Source: Comamonas serinivorans (GTDB lineage: Bacteria > Pseudomonadota > Gammaproteobacteria > Burkholderiales > Burkholderiaceae_C). Taken from it: a stretch of 64,000 nt of DNA. How positions within the stretch are numbered: position 1 is the stretch's first letter; each line of letters begins with the position of its first letter. Of this stretch, positions 8,072-15,807 are shown one piece after another. Under the pieces are notes generated by a model. It was given only the letters and a program-made list of their open reading frames with translations, was not told the origin of the DNA and did not search any database. Where the stretch lies: positions 620,001 to 684,000 of the forward strand of contig NZ_CP021455.1 of the NCBI RefSeq assembly GCF_002158865.1. The letters run 5' to 3'. The position numbers were made by a program, and so were the translations under genes.

Positions 8072-9100
8072 TCACTGATCGATCTTGGCGCCCGACAGCT
8101 CGGCCAGGTTTTTCCACTTGGGGGCCCATTCGCGGTACTCGGCCATGAGCTTGTCGGGGCTGGAGTCGGACACCGCGGCATAGCCCATCTTGGTGATGGA
8201 CTCCTTCACGTCCGGCATGGCCATGACCTTGGACAGCTCGCGCGCCAGGCGGTCCTGCAGGGGCTTGGGCACGCCCTTGGGCGCGATGATGGCGAACCAG
8301 CTGGGCATGCGGAAGGCCTCGTCGGGAAAGCCTTGTTCCTGCAGCGTGGGCAGGTCGGGCATGGCTTCCAGGCGCTGCGGGGTGACGGTGCCGACCGCGC
8401 GCAGCTTGCCCAGCTCGATGTGCTGCTTTTGCACCGCCACGCTGCCATAGCCGATCTGAACCTGGTTGGCGAGCAGGTCCTGCACCATGGGCGCTTCGCC
8501 TTTGTAGGGCACGTGGTTCATGCGCATGTTCTGGGTCTTGCGCAGGTACTCGCACAGCATGTGCGGCGTGGAGCCCTGGCCAAAGGAGCCGAAGCTGTAC
8601 TTGTCCGGGTTGGCCTTGACCAGGGCGACCAGCTCCTTGAAGTTGTTGACCGGCAGGGACGGGTGCACGGTGAAGATGCCGGACGAGTTCAGCACCTTGT
8701 AGACCAGGGCCAGGTCGCGTTCGACCACATAGGGCACCTTGGTGTAGATGTAGGGGTTGGTGTAGACCACGCCGCTGAGCACCAGGCCGAAGGTCTGGCC
8801 ATCGGGGGTGGCCTTGGCCACCTGCTCGGTGCCGATCATGCCGGCCGCGCCGGGCTTGTTCTCGACGATGAAGGTGATGCCCATGGTCTTGGACAGCTTG
8901 TCGGCCAGCAGCCGGCCAACGGTGTCGGTGGCACCGCCCGGTGCAAAGGTCACGATGATGCGCACCGGGCCCTTGGGGAAGGCATCGGTGTTGGCCAGCA
9001 CGGCGGGTGCCGCCAGGCCGGCGCCCAGGGCACCGGCGCCCTGCAGCACGTGGCGGCGCGACAGGGCGGTCGAGGTGGGGGGCGAACTGGGCTGGTGCAT
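8072..9100 (-). CDS. tripartite tricarboxylate transporter substrate-binding protein (Bug/TctC family)
   Basis: The protein has 342 residues. Its N-terminus carries a twin-arginine-like signal (SRRHVLQGAGALGAGLAAPA), so the mature protein is periplasmic. The Bug fold is shown by RIIVTFAPGGATDTVGRLLA, FIVENKPGAAGMIGTEQVA, NHVPYKGEAPMVQDLLANQ and a C-terminal LPTLQEQGFP. Such receptors bind carboxylates or similar small ligands. They are hugely expanded in Bordetella and Comamonadaceae and usually lack adjacent TctA/TctB membrane subunits, as here. The ATG at 9100 has GGAG 8-9 bases upstream on the coding strand. The ligand cannot be predicted from the sequence. Confidence 0.92.
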   Translation of the reverse strand: MHQPSSPPTSTALSRRHVLQGAGALGAGLAAPAVLANTDAFPKGPVRIIVTFAPGGATDTVGRLLADKLSKTMGITFIVENKPGAAGMIGTEQVAKATPDGQTFGLVLSGVVYTNPYIYTKVPYVVERDLALVYKVLNSSGIFTVHPSLPVNNFKELVALVKANPDKYSFGSFGQGSTPHMLCEYLRKTQNMRMNHVPYKGEAPMVQDLLANQVQIGYGSVAVQKQHIELGKLRAVGTVTPQRLEAMPDLPTLQEQGFPDEAFRMPSWFAIIAPKGVPKPLQDRLARELSKVMAMPDVKESITKMGYAAVSDSSPDKLMAEYREWAPKWKNLAELSGAKIDQ

Positions 9101-9606
9101 GAGGGGGGCTCCGGGATGGGGGTGGACAAGCGGCCGTGGGTCGCGTGTCGCACCACGCTGCACGGCCAGGGGCTGCTTCAGTATGGCCAGCGTGGCACGA
9201 GGTGCCCAGTTGGCAAACCCCAGGCCGGCCTTCGCGCCGACCTGTGCGGCGCGGCCGCGGTGGCCGGCGCGCGGGCCTTGCGGCACAAGGCTTTGCGGCG
9301 GGGCGGACGCCGGCCGCCGGCCGCGTGACGATTCGCCCAGGTGACACGGCCGGCTATGCCTATCGCAACCGGATGTGGCCTGCAGCGCGCGACGCGCGCC
9401 CACTTCTGCCCAGGCGACCGCAGCGCGCTGGCCGGGGCATGGATGGGCAGTCTGGCCGATTCGGCACCGGCTTTCCCTTGCCCGTGTGGTGGTGCTGGCA
9501 GTGCCGCGCCTTGGCGGTGCGAGTCAGGTGGTGGCCGACGTTTCGCGCCGTCGGGACATCTGGCCTCGGTTAGGCTTGGCGGCTTTGTGAATCGTTGGAC
9601 GTCGTC
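9101..9606. other. divergent intergenic region
   Basis: The 506 bp separate the leftward Bug gene from rightward gph. I see no gene or palindrome copy. Promoters for both directions should lie here. Confidence 0.5.
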
Positions 9607-10341
9607 ATGAGCACTGCCGCGTTGTGGGTGGAAGGTATCCGTGCCTGCCTGTTAGATCTGGATGGCACCCTGGTCGATACCCTGGGTGATTTCGAGCTGG
9701 CCCTGACCGGCATGCTGCGCGAGCTGGGGCGTGAGCCGCTGACGCGGGCGCAGATCGAGCCGGTGGTGGGCAAGGGCACGGAGCACCTGGTCCGCACGGT
9801 GCTGCAGCGCACCGGGGCGTCGGCTGCGCCCCCGGACGACACCGAACTGGCCCGGGCCCTGGCCAGCTATCACGCGCACTACGCCCGCATCAACGGCCAG
9901 GCGAGCACGGTGTATGCCAGCGTGCCCGAAGGGCTGGCAGGGCTTCAGGCCTTGAACCTGCCCCTGGTCTGCGTGACCAACAAGCCGCAGGCCGCGGCGG
10001 ATGCCTTGCTGCGCCACCTGGGGCTGCGGGACGCGGTGGTGCAGGTGTATGGCGGCGACAGCTTCGCACGTCGCAAGCCCGATCCCTTGCCGCTTCTCAA
10101 GGCCAGCGAGGCCCTGGGCCTGCCGCCGGCCCAGGTGCTCATGGTGGGCGATTCCAGCAACGACGCGCGCGCCGCGCGCGCCGCCGGCTGCCCCGTGGTG
10201 CTGATGAGCTACGGCTACAACCACGGCGACGACGTGCGCGAGGCCGGCGCAGATGCCGTCTTCGACCGTCTGGACGCGGTGGCGCAGGCCCTCGCGGCCG
10301 CAGGACAGCCGGGCGCGAGGGCAGCGGGCGAGACTTGTTAA
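9607..10341 (+). CDS. gph: phosphoglycolate phosphatase (HAD family)
   Basis: The protein has 244 residues. HAD motif I is DLDGTLVDT near residue 18, motif II is CVTNKPQ, the conserved Lys is in RRKPDP, and motif IV is MVGDSSNDARAARAAGC. Gph removes the phosphate of 2-phosphoglycolate formed in DNA repair and oxygenation reactions. The assignment from a broad HAD family is helped by position: in Burkholderiales gph stands immediately before trpE, as here. I chose the ATG at 9607; the in-frame TTG at 9595 is less likely. The usual upstream rpe gene is missing and a Bug receptor is found instead. Confidence 0.88.
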   Translation: MSTAALWVEGIRACLLDLDGTLVDTLGDFELALTGMLRELGREPLTRAQIEPVVGKGTEHLVRTVLQRTGASAAPPDDTELARALASYHAHYARINGQASTVYASVPEGLAGLQALNLPLVCVTNKPQAAADALLRHLGLRDAVVQVYGGDSFARRKPDPLPLLKASEALGLPPAQVLMVGDSSNDARAARAAGCPVVLMSYGYNHGDDVREAGADAVFDRLDAVAQALAAAGQPGARAAGETC

Positions 10342-10352
10342 ACTGCGCGCCT

Positions 10353-10436
10353 ATGTTCATTCACGCTGTTGTCAGCACAGGTTGCACCGACCGGGGAGCT
10401 TGGCCCTGGCGCAAGCCTGCACGTCTTTTTGCCTGA
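10353..10436 (+). CDS. candidate trp leader peptide (27 residues, WPW)
   Basis: A 28-codon frame starts 11 bp after the gph stop. It encodes a short peptide with two Trp codons in a W-P-W context (TGG at 10401-10403 and 10407-10409), followed by Arg-Lys-Pro and a stop at 10434-10436. It lies in the transcribed space before trpE, where classical attenuation leader peptides sit, and Trp is otherwise a rare residue. The ATG has no clear Shine-Dalgarno sequence, and a TTAAAC hexamer just upstream could be a -10 element, so initiation may be leaderless or weak. The hairpins that follow are described separately. Confidence 0.6.
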   Translation: MFIHAVVSTGCTDRGAWPWRKPARLFA

Positions 10437-10570
10437 CCGCAGCTGGGTGCATGCCCCAGCGTGCACCCGCAGGTGGCCTGAACCGCGTCATGCGCTCAGG
10501 GCATCATTGAAGAACCGAATCACGGGCACCCAAACCTCTCTCCGGGTGCCACAAGCTGGGGAAATCTGTC
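10437..10570 (+). promoter_or_regulatory. trpE leader with mutually exclusive hairpins (candidate attenuator)
   Basis: Four segments can pair alternatively: GGGTGCA (10445-10451), TGCACCC (10462-10468), GGCACCC (10525-10531) and GGGTGCC (10544-10550). The first can pair with the second or third, and the fourth with the third or second. GCTGGG (10442-10447) can also pair with CCCAGC (10455-10460). The last hairpin ends about 6 bp before the GGGGA ribosome-binding site of trpE and has no T-tract after it. Control could therefore be translational as much as transcriptional. The regulatory logic is inferred only. Confidence 0.5.
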
Positions 10571-12097
10571 GTGATCACCGAACTCGAATACCAAAGCCTG
10601 GTCAGCCAGGGCTACAACCGCATCCCGCTCATGGCCGAGGCCTTTGCGGACCTGGAAACCCCGCTGTCGCTCTACGTCAAGCTGGCGCACAAGGCCGGCG
10701 ACCGCCGCAACAGCTTCCTGCTTGAATCCGTCGTGGGGGGCGAGCGCTTTGGCCGCTACAGCTTCATCGGCCTGCCGGCCCGCACCGCGCTGCGGGCCAC
10801 GGGCTTCGGCGCCGCCGCCAAGACCGAGGTCGTGACCGATGGCCAGGTGGTGGAAAGCCATGCCGGCAATCCGCTGGAGGTCATCGCCGCCTACCAGAAG
10901 CGTTTCAAGGTGGCGCTGAGCGCCGGCCTGCCGCGCTTTTGCGGCGGCCTGGCGGGCTACTTCGGCTACGACACCGTGCGTCACATCGAGCGCAAGCTCG
11001 AAGCCAGCTGCCCGCCGGACACCCTGGGCTGCCCGGACATCCTGCTGGTGCAGTGCGAAGAGCTGGCCGTCATCGACAACCTCTCGGGCAAGCTGTACCT
11101 GATCGTCTACGTGGACCCGACCACGCCCGAGGCCTACCAGCGCGGCAAGCGCCGCCTGCGCGAGCTGCGGGCGCAACTGGCCCAGCCGGTGTCGCTGCCC
11201 CCGGTGCAGGCCACCGGCAGCCACCCCGTCACGCGCGAGTTCCACAAAGACGACTACCTGAAGGCGGTGGCACGCGCCAAGGAGCTGATCGCCGCGGGTG
11301 ACTTCATGCAGGTGCAGGTCGGCCAGCGCCTGCAAAAGCGCTACACCGAATCGCCGCTGTCGCTGTACCGCGCGCTGCGCTCGCTCAACCCCTCGCCCTA
11401 CATGTACTTCTACGAGTTCGGCGAGTTCCAGGTCGTCGGGTCCAGCCCCGAGATCCTGGTGCGCCAGGAGCAGGTGAGCGCCGAGCAGACTGACCCAGAC
11501 GGCACGGTCGGCACCAAGGTGACGATCCGGCCGCTGGCCGGCACGCGCCCGCGCGGCGCCACGCCCGAGGCCGACCGGGCCGCTGAGCAGGAGCTGGTGG
11601 CCGATCCGAAGGAGCGCGCCGAGCACGTCATGCTGATCGACCTGGCGCGCAACGACATCGGGCGCATCGCGCAGATCGGCAGCGTCAAGGTCACCGAGGC
11701 GTTTGCCGTGGAGCGCTACAGCCACGTCATGCACATCGTCTCGAACGTGGAGGGCATGCTCAACCCCGGCATGACCAACATGGACGTGCTCAAGGCCACC
11801 TTTCCGGCCGGCACGCTGACCGGCGCCCCCAAGGTGCACGCCATGGAGCTGATCGACGAGCTGGAGCCCACCAAGCGCGGGCTGTATGGCGGCGCCTGCG
11901 GCTACATCAGCTACGCCGGGGACATGGATGTGGCGATCGCGATCCGCACCGGCATCGTGAAGGACCAGACCCTGTACGTGCAGGCCGCAGCCGGCGTGGT
12001 GGCCGACTCGGTGCCCGAGATGGAGTGGCGCGAAACGGAAGTCAAGGCCCGCGCCTTGATCCGCGCCAGTGAACTGGTGGAAGAGGGCTTCGAATGA
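10571..12097 (+). CDS. trpE: anthranilate synthase component I
   Basis: The protein has 508 residues. It converts chorismate plus ammonia or glutamine-derived ammonia to anthranilate, the first committed step of tryptophan synthesis, together with TrpG. The N-terminal Trp-binding motif is present as LLESVVGGERFGRYSFIG. The chorismate-binding domain shows RPLAGTRPRGATPEAD, LIDLARNDIGRIA, FPAGTLTGAPKVHAMELI and YGGACGYI, all canonical. The LLES motif implies feedback inhibition by tryptophan. The start is GTG at 10571, preceded by GGGGA; the residues ITELEYQSL are the usual Burkholderiales start. The candidate leader peptide upstream suggests control by tryptophan supply. Confidence 0.97.
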   Translation: MITELEYQSLVSQGYNRIPLMAEAFADLETPLSLYVKLAHKAGDRRNSFLLESVVGGERFGRYSFIGLPARTALRATGFGAAAKTEVVTDGQVVESHAGNPLEVIAAYQKRFKVALSAGLPRFCGGLAGYFGYDTVRHIERKLEASCPPDTLGCPDILLVQCEELAVIDNLSGKLYLIVYVDPTTPEAYQRGKRRLRELRAQLAQPVSLPPVQATGSHPVTREFHKDDYLKAVARAKELIAAGDFMQVQVGQRLQKRYTESPLSLYRALRSLNPSPYMYFYEFGEFQVVGSSPEILVRQEQVSAEQTDPDGTVGTKVTIRPLAGTRPRGATPEADRAAEQELVADPKERAEHVMLIDLARNDIGRIAQIGSVKVTEAFAVERYSHVMHIVSNVEGMLNPGMTNMDVLKATFPAGTLTGAPKVHAMELIDELEPTKRGLYGGACGYISYAGDMDVAIAIRTGIVKDQTLYVQAAAGVVADSVPEMEWRETEVKARALIRASELVEEGFE

Positions 12098-12160
12098 AGG
12101 CGTGGCCCGCGGGCGCCGGCGGCGCCGGGAACGTGGCCCGAGTTCACTGATGATTGCAGC

Positions 12161-12182
12161 CAGTATGGCTGAGCTTCCGTTT
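12161..12182. repeat. partial copy of the palindrome family (left half)
   Basis: CAGTATGG followed after six bases by TTCCGTTT matches the left arm and inner arm of the family. The right half is missing; the trpG ribosome-binding site region begins instead. It lies between trpE and trpG. Confidence 0.5.
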
Positions 12183-12201
12183 ATAGATTGAGAGGTCTGA
12201 C

Positions 12202-12783
12202 ATGAAACTCCTCATGATCGACAATTACGATTCGTTCACCTTCAACCTGGTGCAGTACTTTGGCGAGCTGGAGGCCGAGGTGCTCACGCTGCGCAACGAC
12301 GAGGTCACGCTCGACGAGCTGGACGCGCGCTTTCAGGCCGGCGGGTTTGATCGCCTGTGCATTTCGCCCGGCCCCTGCTCGCCCAAAGAGGCCGGCGTGT
12401 CCGTGGCCGCGATCCGGCACTTTGCCGGCAAGCTGCCCATCCTGGGCGTGTGCCTGGGCCACCAGGCCATCGGGGCCGCGCTGGGCGGCGACATCGTCCG
12501 GGCGCAGACGCAGATGCATGGCAAGACCAGCCTCATCACCACCGACGAGCAGGGCGTGTTCGCCGGCCTGCCCCGGCAGTTCACCGTCAACCGCTACCAC
12601 TCGCTGGTGATCGACCGCAAGACCTTGCCGCACGAGCTCATCGTCACCGCGACCAGCGAGGACGGCGAGATCCAGGGTGTGCGCCACAAGACGCTGGCCA
12701 TCGAGGGCGTGCAGTTCCACCCGGAGAGCATCCTGACCGAGCATGGCCACGCGATGCTCAAGAATTTTCTCGATCAGGCATGA
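12202..12783 (+). CDS. trpG: anthranilate synthase component II (glutamine amidotransferase)
   Basis: The protein has 193 residues, a class I glutamine amidotransferase that supplies ammonia to TrpE. The catalytic Cys84 is in LGVCLGHQAIG, and the His-Glu pair is in VQFHPESILTEHG near the C-terminus. The N-terminal MLMIDNYDSFTFN-type strand is present. In some bacteria the same subunit also serves PabB. GAGAGG lies about 6 bases before the ATG. It is separated from trpE by 104 bp containing a half palindrome copy. It overlaps the next gene by 4 bp (ATGA), so it is translationally coupled to it. Confidence 0.96.
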   Translation: MKLLMIDNYDSFTFNLVQYFGELEAEVLTLRNDEVTLDELDARFQAGGFDRLCISPGPCSPKEAGVSVAAIRHFAGKLPILGVCLGHQAIGAALGGDIVRAQTQMHGKTSLITTDEQGVFAGLPRQFTVNRYHSLVIDRKTLPHELIVTATSEDGEIQGVRHKTLAIEGVQFHPESILTEHGHAMLKNFLDQA

Positions 12784-13535
12784 GTGGCGCAGAGGCCCTG
12801 ACCCCAAGCGCCCTTGAACCGGGTGCCGCCGGCGCACCCGCGGCAAACGCCATGCCATCTGCCGTGCAAACCTTGCCCAACGGCATGCAGGTCATGCGCT
12901 CGGCGCAACTGATGATGGCCGATGCGGCGTTGTCGGATGTGGGGCCGGTGCAGCAGCGGCGTTTTTATGGCGTGATGGCTGCGGTGGCGGTGGTGCTGCT
13001 GATCGCTGCGCAACCTGGCGCGGCTTACAACAACGGGGGCACGTCCACCTGGACCCCGACGTTTTGGGGCATTTGGTTTTCGGTGCTGGTGGTTGCCACC
13101 CTGGTCATGACCCGGTGGCAAAAGGCCCTGCACGATGCCTATGTGGAGGGGGGCATGGCGGTGCGCGATGCCGAAGCGCGCGTGCGCGCGTGGGGCGCCC
13201 GGCACCCCGAGTGGTCGCTGCAGTTGTACGACACCAAGTGGTCGCTGCGCGTGGTGGCCACGCAAGCCCCCATGCCCACCCATGACCCGCGTGTGGCGCA
13301 ACTGGCGCGAGGCATTCGGGCCGCGCCGTTTTGGGCGGACCAGTGCCGCCGCAATGGCGTTTATGTGGCGGTGGTGCGACTGGCCGACGTGGATGCGCCG
13401 CACGCGCCACCGGTGAAACGCCTGGCGCCCGTGGGCAACGCCCCCACCCATCCGGCCTTGCTGGCCGAACTCCAACAACACGATGCCGCACTGGGCCTGG
13501 CCCCGGTGGCCCATCCCACTGAAAGCACGACATGA
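12780..13535 (+). CDS. unknown two-helix membrane protein inside the trp operon
   Basis: The protein has 251 residues. Its start overlaps the trpG stop (ATGA) and its own stop overlaps the trpD start (ATGA), so it is an integral member of the operon. The first 60 residues are Ala/Pro-rich and polar. Two hydrophobic segments follow at about 64-82 (GVMAAVAVVLLIAAQPG) and 97-112 (WFSVLVVATLVMTRW), then a soluble C-terminal region of about 140 residues with Trp-rich stretches (WSLQLYDTKWSLRVVA). I do not recognise the family and see no link to tryptophan synthesis beyond position. It could be a small transporter-associated or scaffold protein, but nothing in the sequence shows that. Confidence 0.8.
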   Translation: MSGAEALTPSALEPGAAGAPAANAMPSAVQTLPNGMQVMRSAQLMMADAALSDVGPVQQRRFYGVMAAVAVVLLIAAQPGAAYNNGGTSTWTPTFWGIWFSVLVVATLVMTRWQKALHDAYVEGGMAVRDAEARVRAWGARHPEWSLQLYDTKWSLRVVATQAPMPTHDPRVAQLARGIRAAPFWADQCRRNGVYVAVVRLADVDAPHAPPVKRLAPVGNAPTHPALLAELQQHDAALGLAPVAHPTESTT

Positions 13536-14566
13536 CCATCACCGCACACGAAGCGCTGCAGCGCACCATCGAACACCGAGAGATCTTCCACGACGAGATG
13601 CTGTCGTTGATGCGCCAGATCATGCAGGGCGAGCTGTCGCCCGCGATGGCCGCCGCCATCATCACGGGCTTGCGCGTCAAGAAGGAAACCATCGGCGAGA
13701 TTTCGGCTGCGGCCGAGGTGATGCGCGACTTCTCATTGCGCGTGGACGTGGCCGACCGCCGCCACCTCGTCGACATCGTGGGCACTGGCGGCGACGGGGC
13801 CAGCACCTTCAACATCTCGACCTGTGCCACCTTCGTCATCGCCGCGGCGGGGGGCAAGGTCAGCAAGCACGGCGGGCGCGGGGTGTCCAGCAAGTCCGGC
13901 AGCGCCGATGCGATGGAGGCGCTGGGCGTGAACATCAACCTGACGCCGGACCAGATCGCCCGCAGCATTGCCGAGGTCGGCATCGGCTTCATGTTCGCCC
14001 CCAACCACCACCCCGCCATGAAGAACGTGGCCCCGCTGCGCAAGGAGCTGGGCGTGCGCACCATCTTCAACATCCTGGGGCCGCTGACCAACCCGGCCGG
14101 CGCGCCCAACATCCTGATGGGGGTGTTCCACGAAGACCTGGTGGGCATCCAGGTCCGGGCGCTGCAGCGCCTGGGTGCCGAGCACGCCCTGGTGGTCTAT
14201 GGCCGCGATGGCCTGGACGAGATCAGCCTGGGCGCGTCGACGCTGGTGGGCGAGCTCAAGGATGGCCAGGTGCGCGAGTACGAGATCCACCCCGAGGACT
14301 TCGGCATCGCCATGGTCGGCACGCGCGCCTTCCGCGTGAACGATCCCGAGCAATCGCGGCGCATCGTGCAGGCCGTGCTGACGGGCGAGGAGCAGGGCGC
14401 GGCGCGCGACATCGTCTGCCTGAACGCGGGGGCGGCGCTGTATGCCGCCAACGTGGTGGGCTCGATCGCCGAAGGCCTGGCCCGCGCCTATGCGGCGCTG
14501 GACAGCGGGGCCGCCAAGGCCAAGCTCGACGAGTTCGCCGCCTACACCCAGGCGCAGGCGGCCTGA
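13532..14566 (+). CDS. trpD: anthranilate phosphoribosyltransferase
   Basis: The protein has 344 residues, the usual length. It transfers phosphoribose from PRPP to anthranilate. The PRPP loop is seen as VGTGGDGASTFNIST, the Gly-rich loop as KHGGRGVSSKSGSADAMEALG, and the anthranilate site as NHHPAMKNVAPLRKELGVRT with FNILGPLTNPA. It starts inside the stop of the preceding membrane protein gene. The next gene is not trpC, which normally follows trpD in this order of bacteria; 102 bp after the stop there is a palindrome copy and then a ferritin-like gene. Confidence 0.97.
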   Translation: MTITAHEALQRTIEHREIFHDEMLSLMRQIMQGELSPAMAAAIITGLRVKKETIGEISAAAEVMRDFSLRVDVADRRHLVDIVGTGGDGASTFNISTCATFVIAAAGGKVSKHGGRGVSSKSGSADAMEALGVNINLTPDQIARSIAEVGIGFMFAPNHHPAMKNVAPLRKELGVRTIFNILGPLTNPAGAPNILMGVFHEDLVGIQVRALQRLGAEHALVVYGRDGLDEISLGASTLVGELKDGQVREYEIHPEDFGIAMVGTRAFRVNDPEQSRRIVQAVLTGEEQGAARDIVCLNAGAALYAANVVGSIAEGLARAYAALDSGAAKAKLDEFAAYTQAQAA

Positions 14567-14881
14567 AGCCGGCGGCGGCGCGGCCCCCCGGCATCCCGTG
14601 CCTGAAAGGCGGCATTTCCGCTGCGCAGTACTCTGGCTGGTGCGTGCGCGACTGGAAAGATTTGTTTGGGGTATCTGCTGGTTGCCGTTTCCTGATCAAC
14701 GGCAATGGCACCATACTCGTGGATGGTGAGTGCTCGTCGGGCAACGGCCAGTGAGGCGCCAACCTGCACGCGGCCGTGTTGGGGCGGGACAGGGCCGGGC
14801 CCATCCCCTGGGCGTTACACAAGGAGATGCCTGGACCGGGGCAATCGCGTATCGTGGGGCCTCCTAGGCTGAGGAGCATCC
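14567..14881. other. intergenic region after trpD
   Basis: The 315 bp hold one palindrome copy (14668-14718) and the GAGGAG ribosome-binding site of the next gene. No gene is seen, and in particular there is no trace of trpC. Confidence 0.5.
14668..14718. repeat. interrupted palindrome, copy 3
   Basis: The inner arms TTGCCGTT (14682-14689) and AACGGCAA (14698-14705) pair perfectly over 8 bp. The outer arms GGGTAT and ATACTC pair with one G-T. The copy lies 102 bp after trpD. Confidence 0.85.
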
Positions 14882-15694
14882 ATGCGCGATGGGCATTGGA
14901 CAATCGACGATCTGCACCTGGAGGCCATCGACCACGCCGCCATCCGCGATGACGACACCCTGTTCTACCTGGCCTGCTCGGCCTCGTTCATCGAAAGCGG
15001 CTCGGACCTGTACACGCGCAACCTGGTGCAGTACTACGACGGCGACGCGGACGTCACGCGCTGGCTGGACGAGCAGTGGGAGCCCGAAGAACTGCAGCAT
15101 GGCCGTGCGTTGCGCGCCTATGTGAACCACGTCTGGCCCGAGTTCGACTGGGACGCCGCGTACGCGAGCTTTTTGCGGGAGTACGCGGGCTACTGCAAGG
15201 TCGAGCTGCTGGCCGCCACGCGGGGGCTGGAGATGTCGGCCCGCTGCGTGGTGGAGATGGGCACCGCGACCTACTACTGGGCACTGGCCAAAGAGGCCAG
15301 AGAGCCAGTGTTCGTGGACCTGGCCCACCGCATCGCGAACGACGAGGTGAGCCACTACAAGCACTTCTACCGCTACTTTCGCGCCTACCGCGAACGGGAG
15401 CGGCTGAGCCGCTGGCGCGTGTTCGGCACGCTGGCTCGCCGCACCTGGGAGCTGCGCAGCGAGGACGCGGATTGCGCGGTGCGGCACATCGCGCGCTGGC
15501 GCAACCCGGCGCAGGCCGAGGACAAGGCGTACCTGAACGCGGTGAGCAGCCGGCTGCGCCGCGTGGTCAGCCGCCACATGAACGCCGGGACCACCTTGAA
15601 GATGCTGTTGCGCCCGCTGGATTTGCCGCCGCGTGTCGAGGCGCTGGTGCGCGCCCCGATCGAGGTGTTCATGAACCGCGTCTTCCTGCGTTGA
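14882..15694 (+). CDS. ferritin-like domain protein
   Basis: The protein has 270 residues and is mostly helical. Putative carboxylate-bridged di-iron ligands are spread as in ferritin-like/desaturase-like four-helix bundles: ESGSDLYTRN (helix 1), EPEELQHGRAL (an E-x2-H motif), EMGTATYYWALAKEA, and ANDEVSHYKHFYRYF (a second E-x2-H). Proteins of this kind occur in many Burkholderiales without an assigned role; oxidation or iron storage are possible. GAGGAG 5 bases before the ATG at 14882 fixes the start. It does not overlap its neighbours and is probably transcribed alone. Confidence 0.8.
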   Translation: MRDGHWTIDDLHLEAIDHAAIRDDDTLFYLACSASFIESGSDLYTRNLVQYYDGDADVTRWLDEQWEPEELQHGRALRAYVNHVWPEFDWDAAYASFLREYAGYCKVELLAATRGLEMSARCVVEMGTATYYWALAKEAREPVFVDLAHRIANDEVSHYKHFYRYFRAYRERERLSRWRVFGTLARRTWELRSEDADCAVRHIARWRNPAQAEDKAYLNAVSSRLRRVVSRHMNAGTTLKMLLRPLDLPPRVEALVRAPIEVFMNRVFLR

Positions 15695-15807
15695 GACGAC
15701 GCCAACATGGGACTGCGGGGCGTGGGTGCATGGAATCCGGCTGACACCGCGTGTCACCGACTTGTGTTCAAGTGAGTCCAACCGCAACACGAAAGGATTC
15801 ACTCAGC

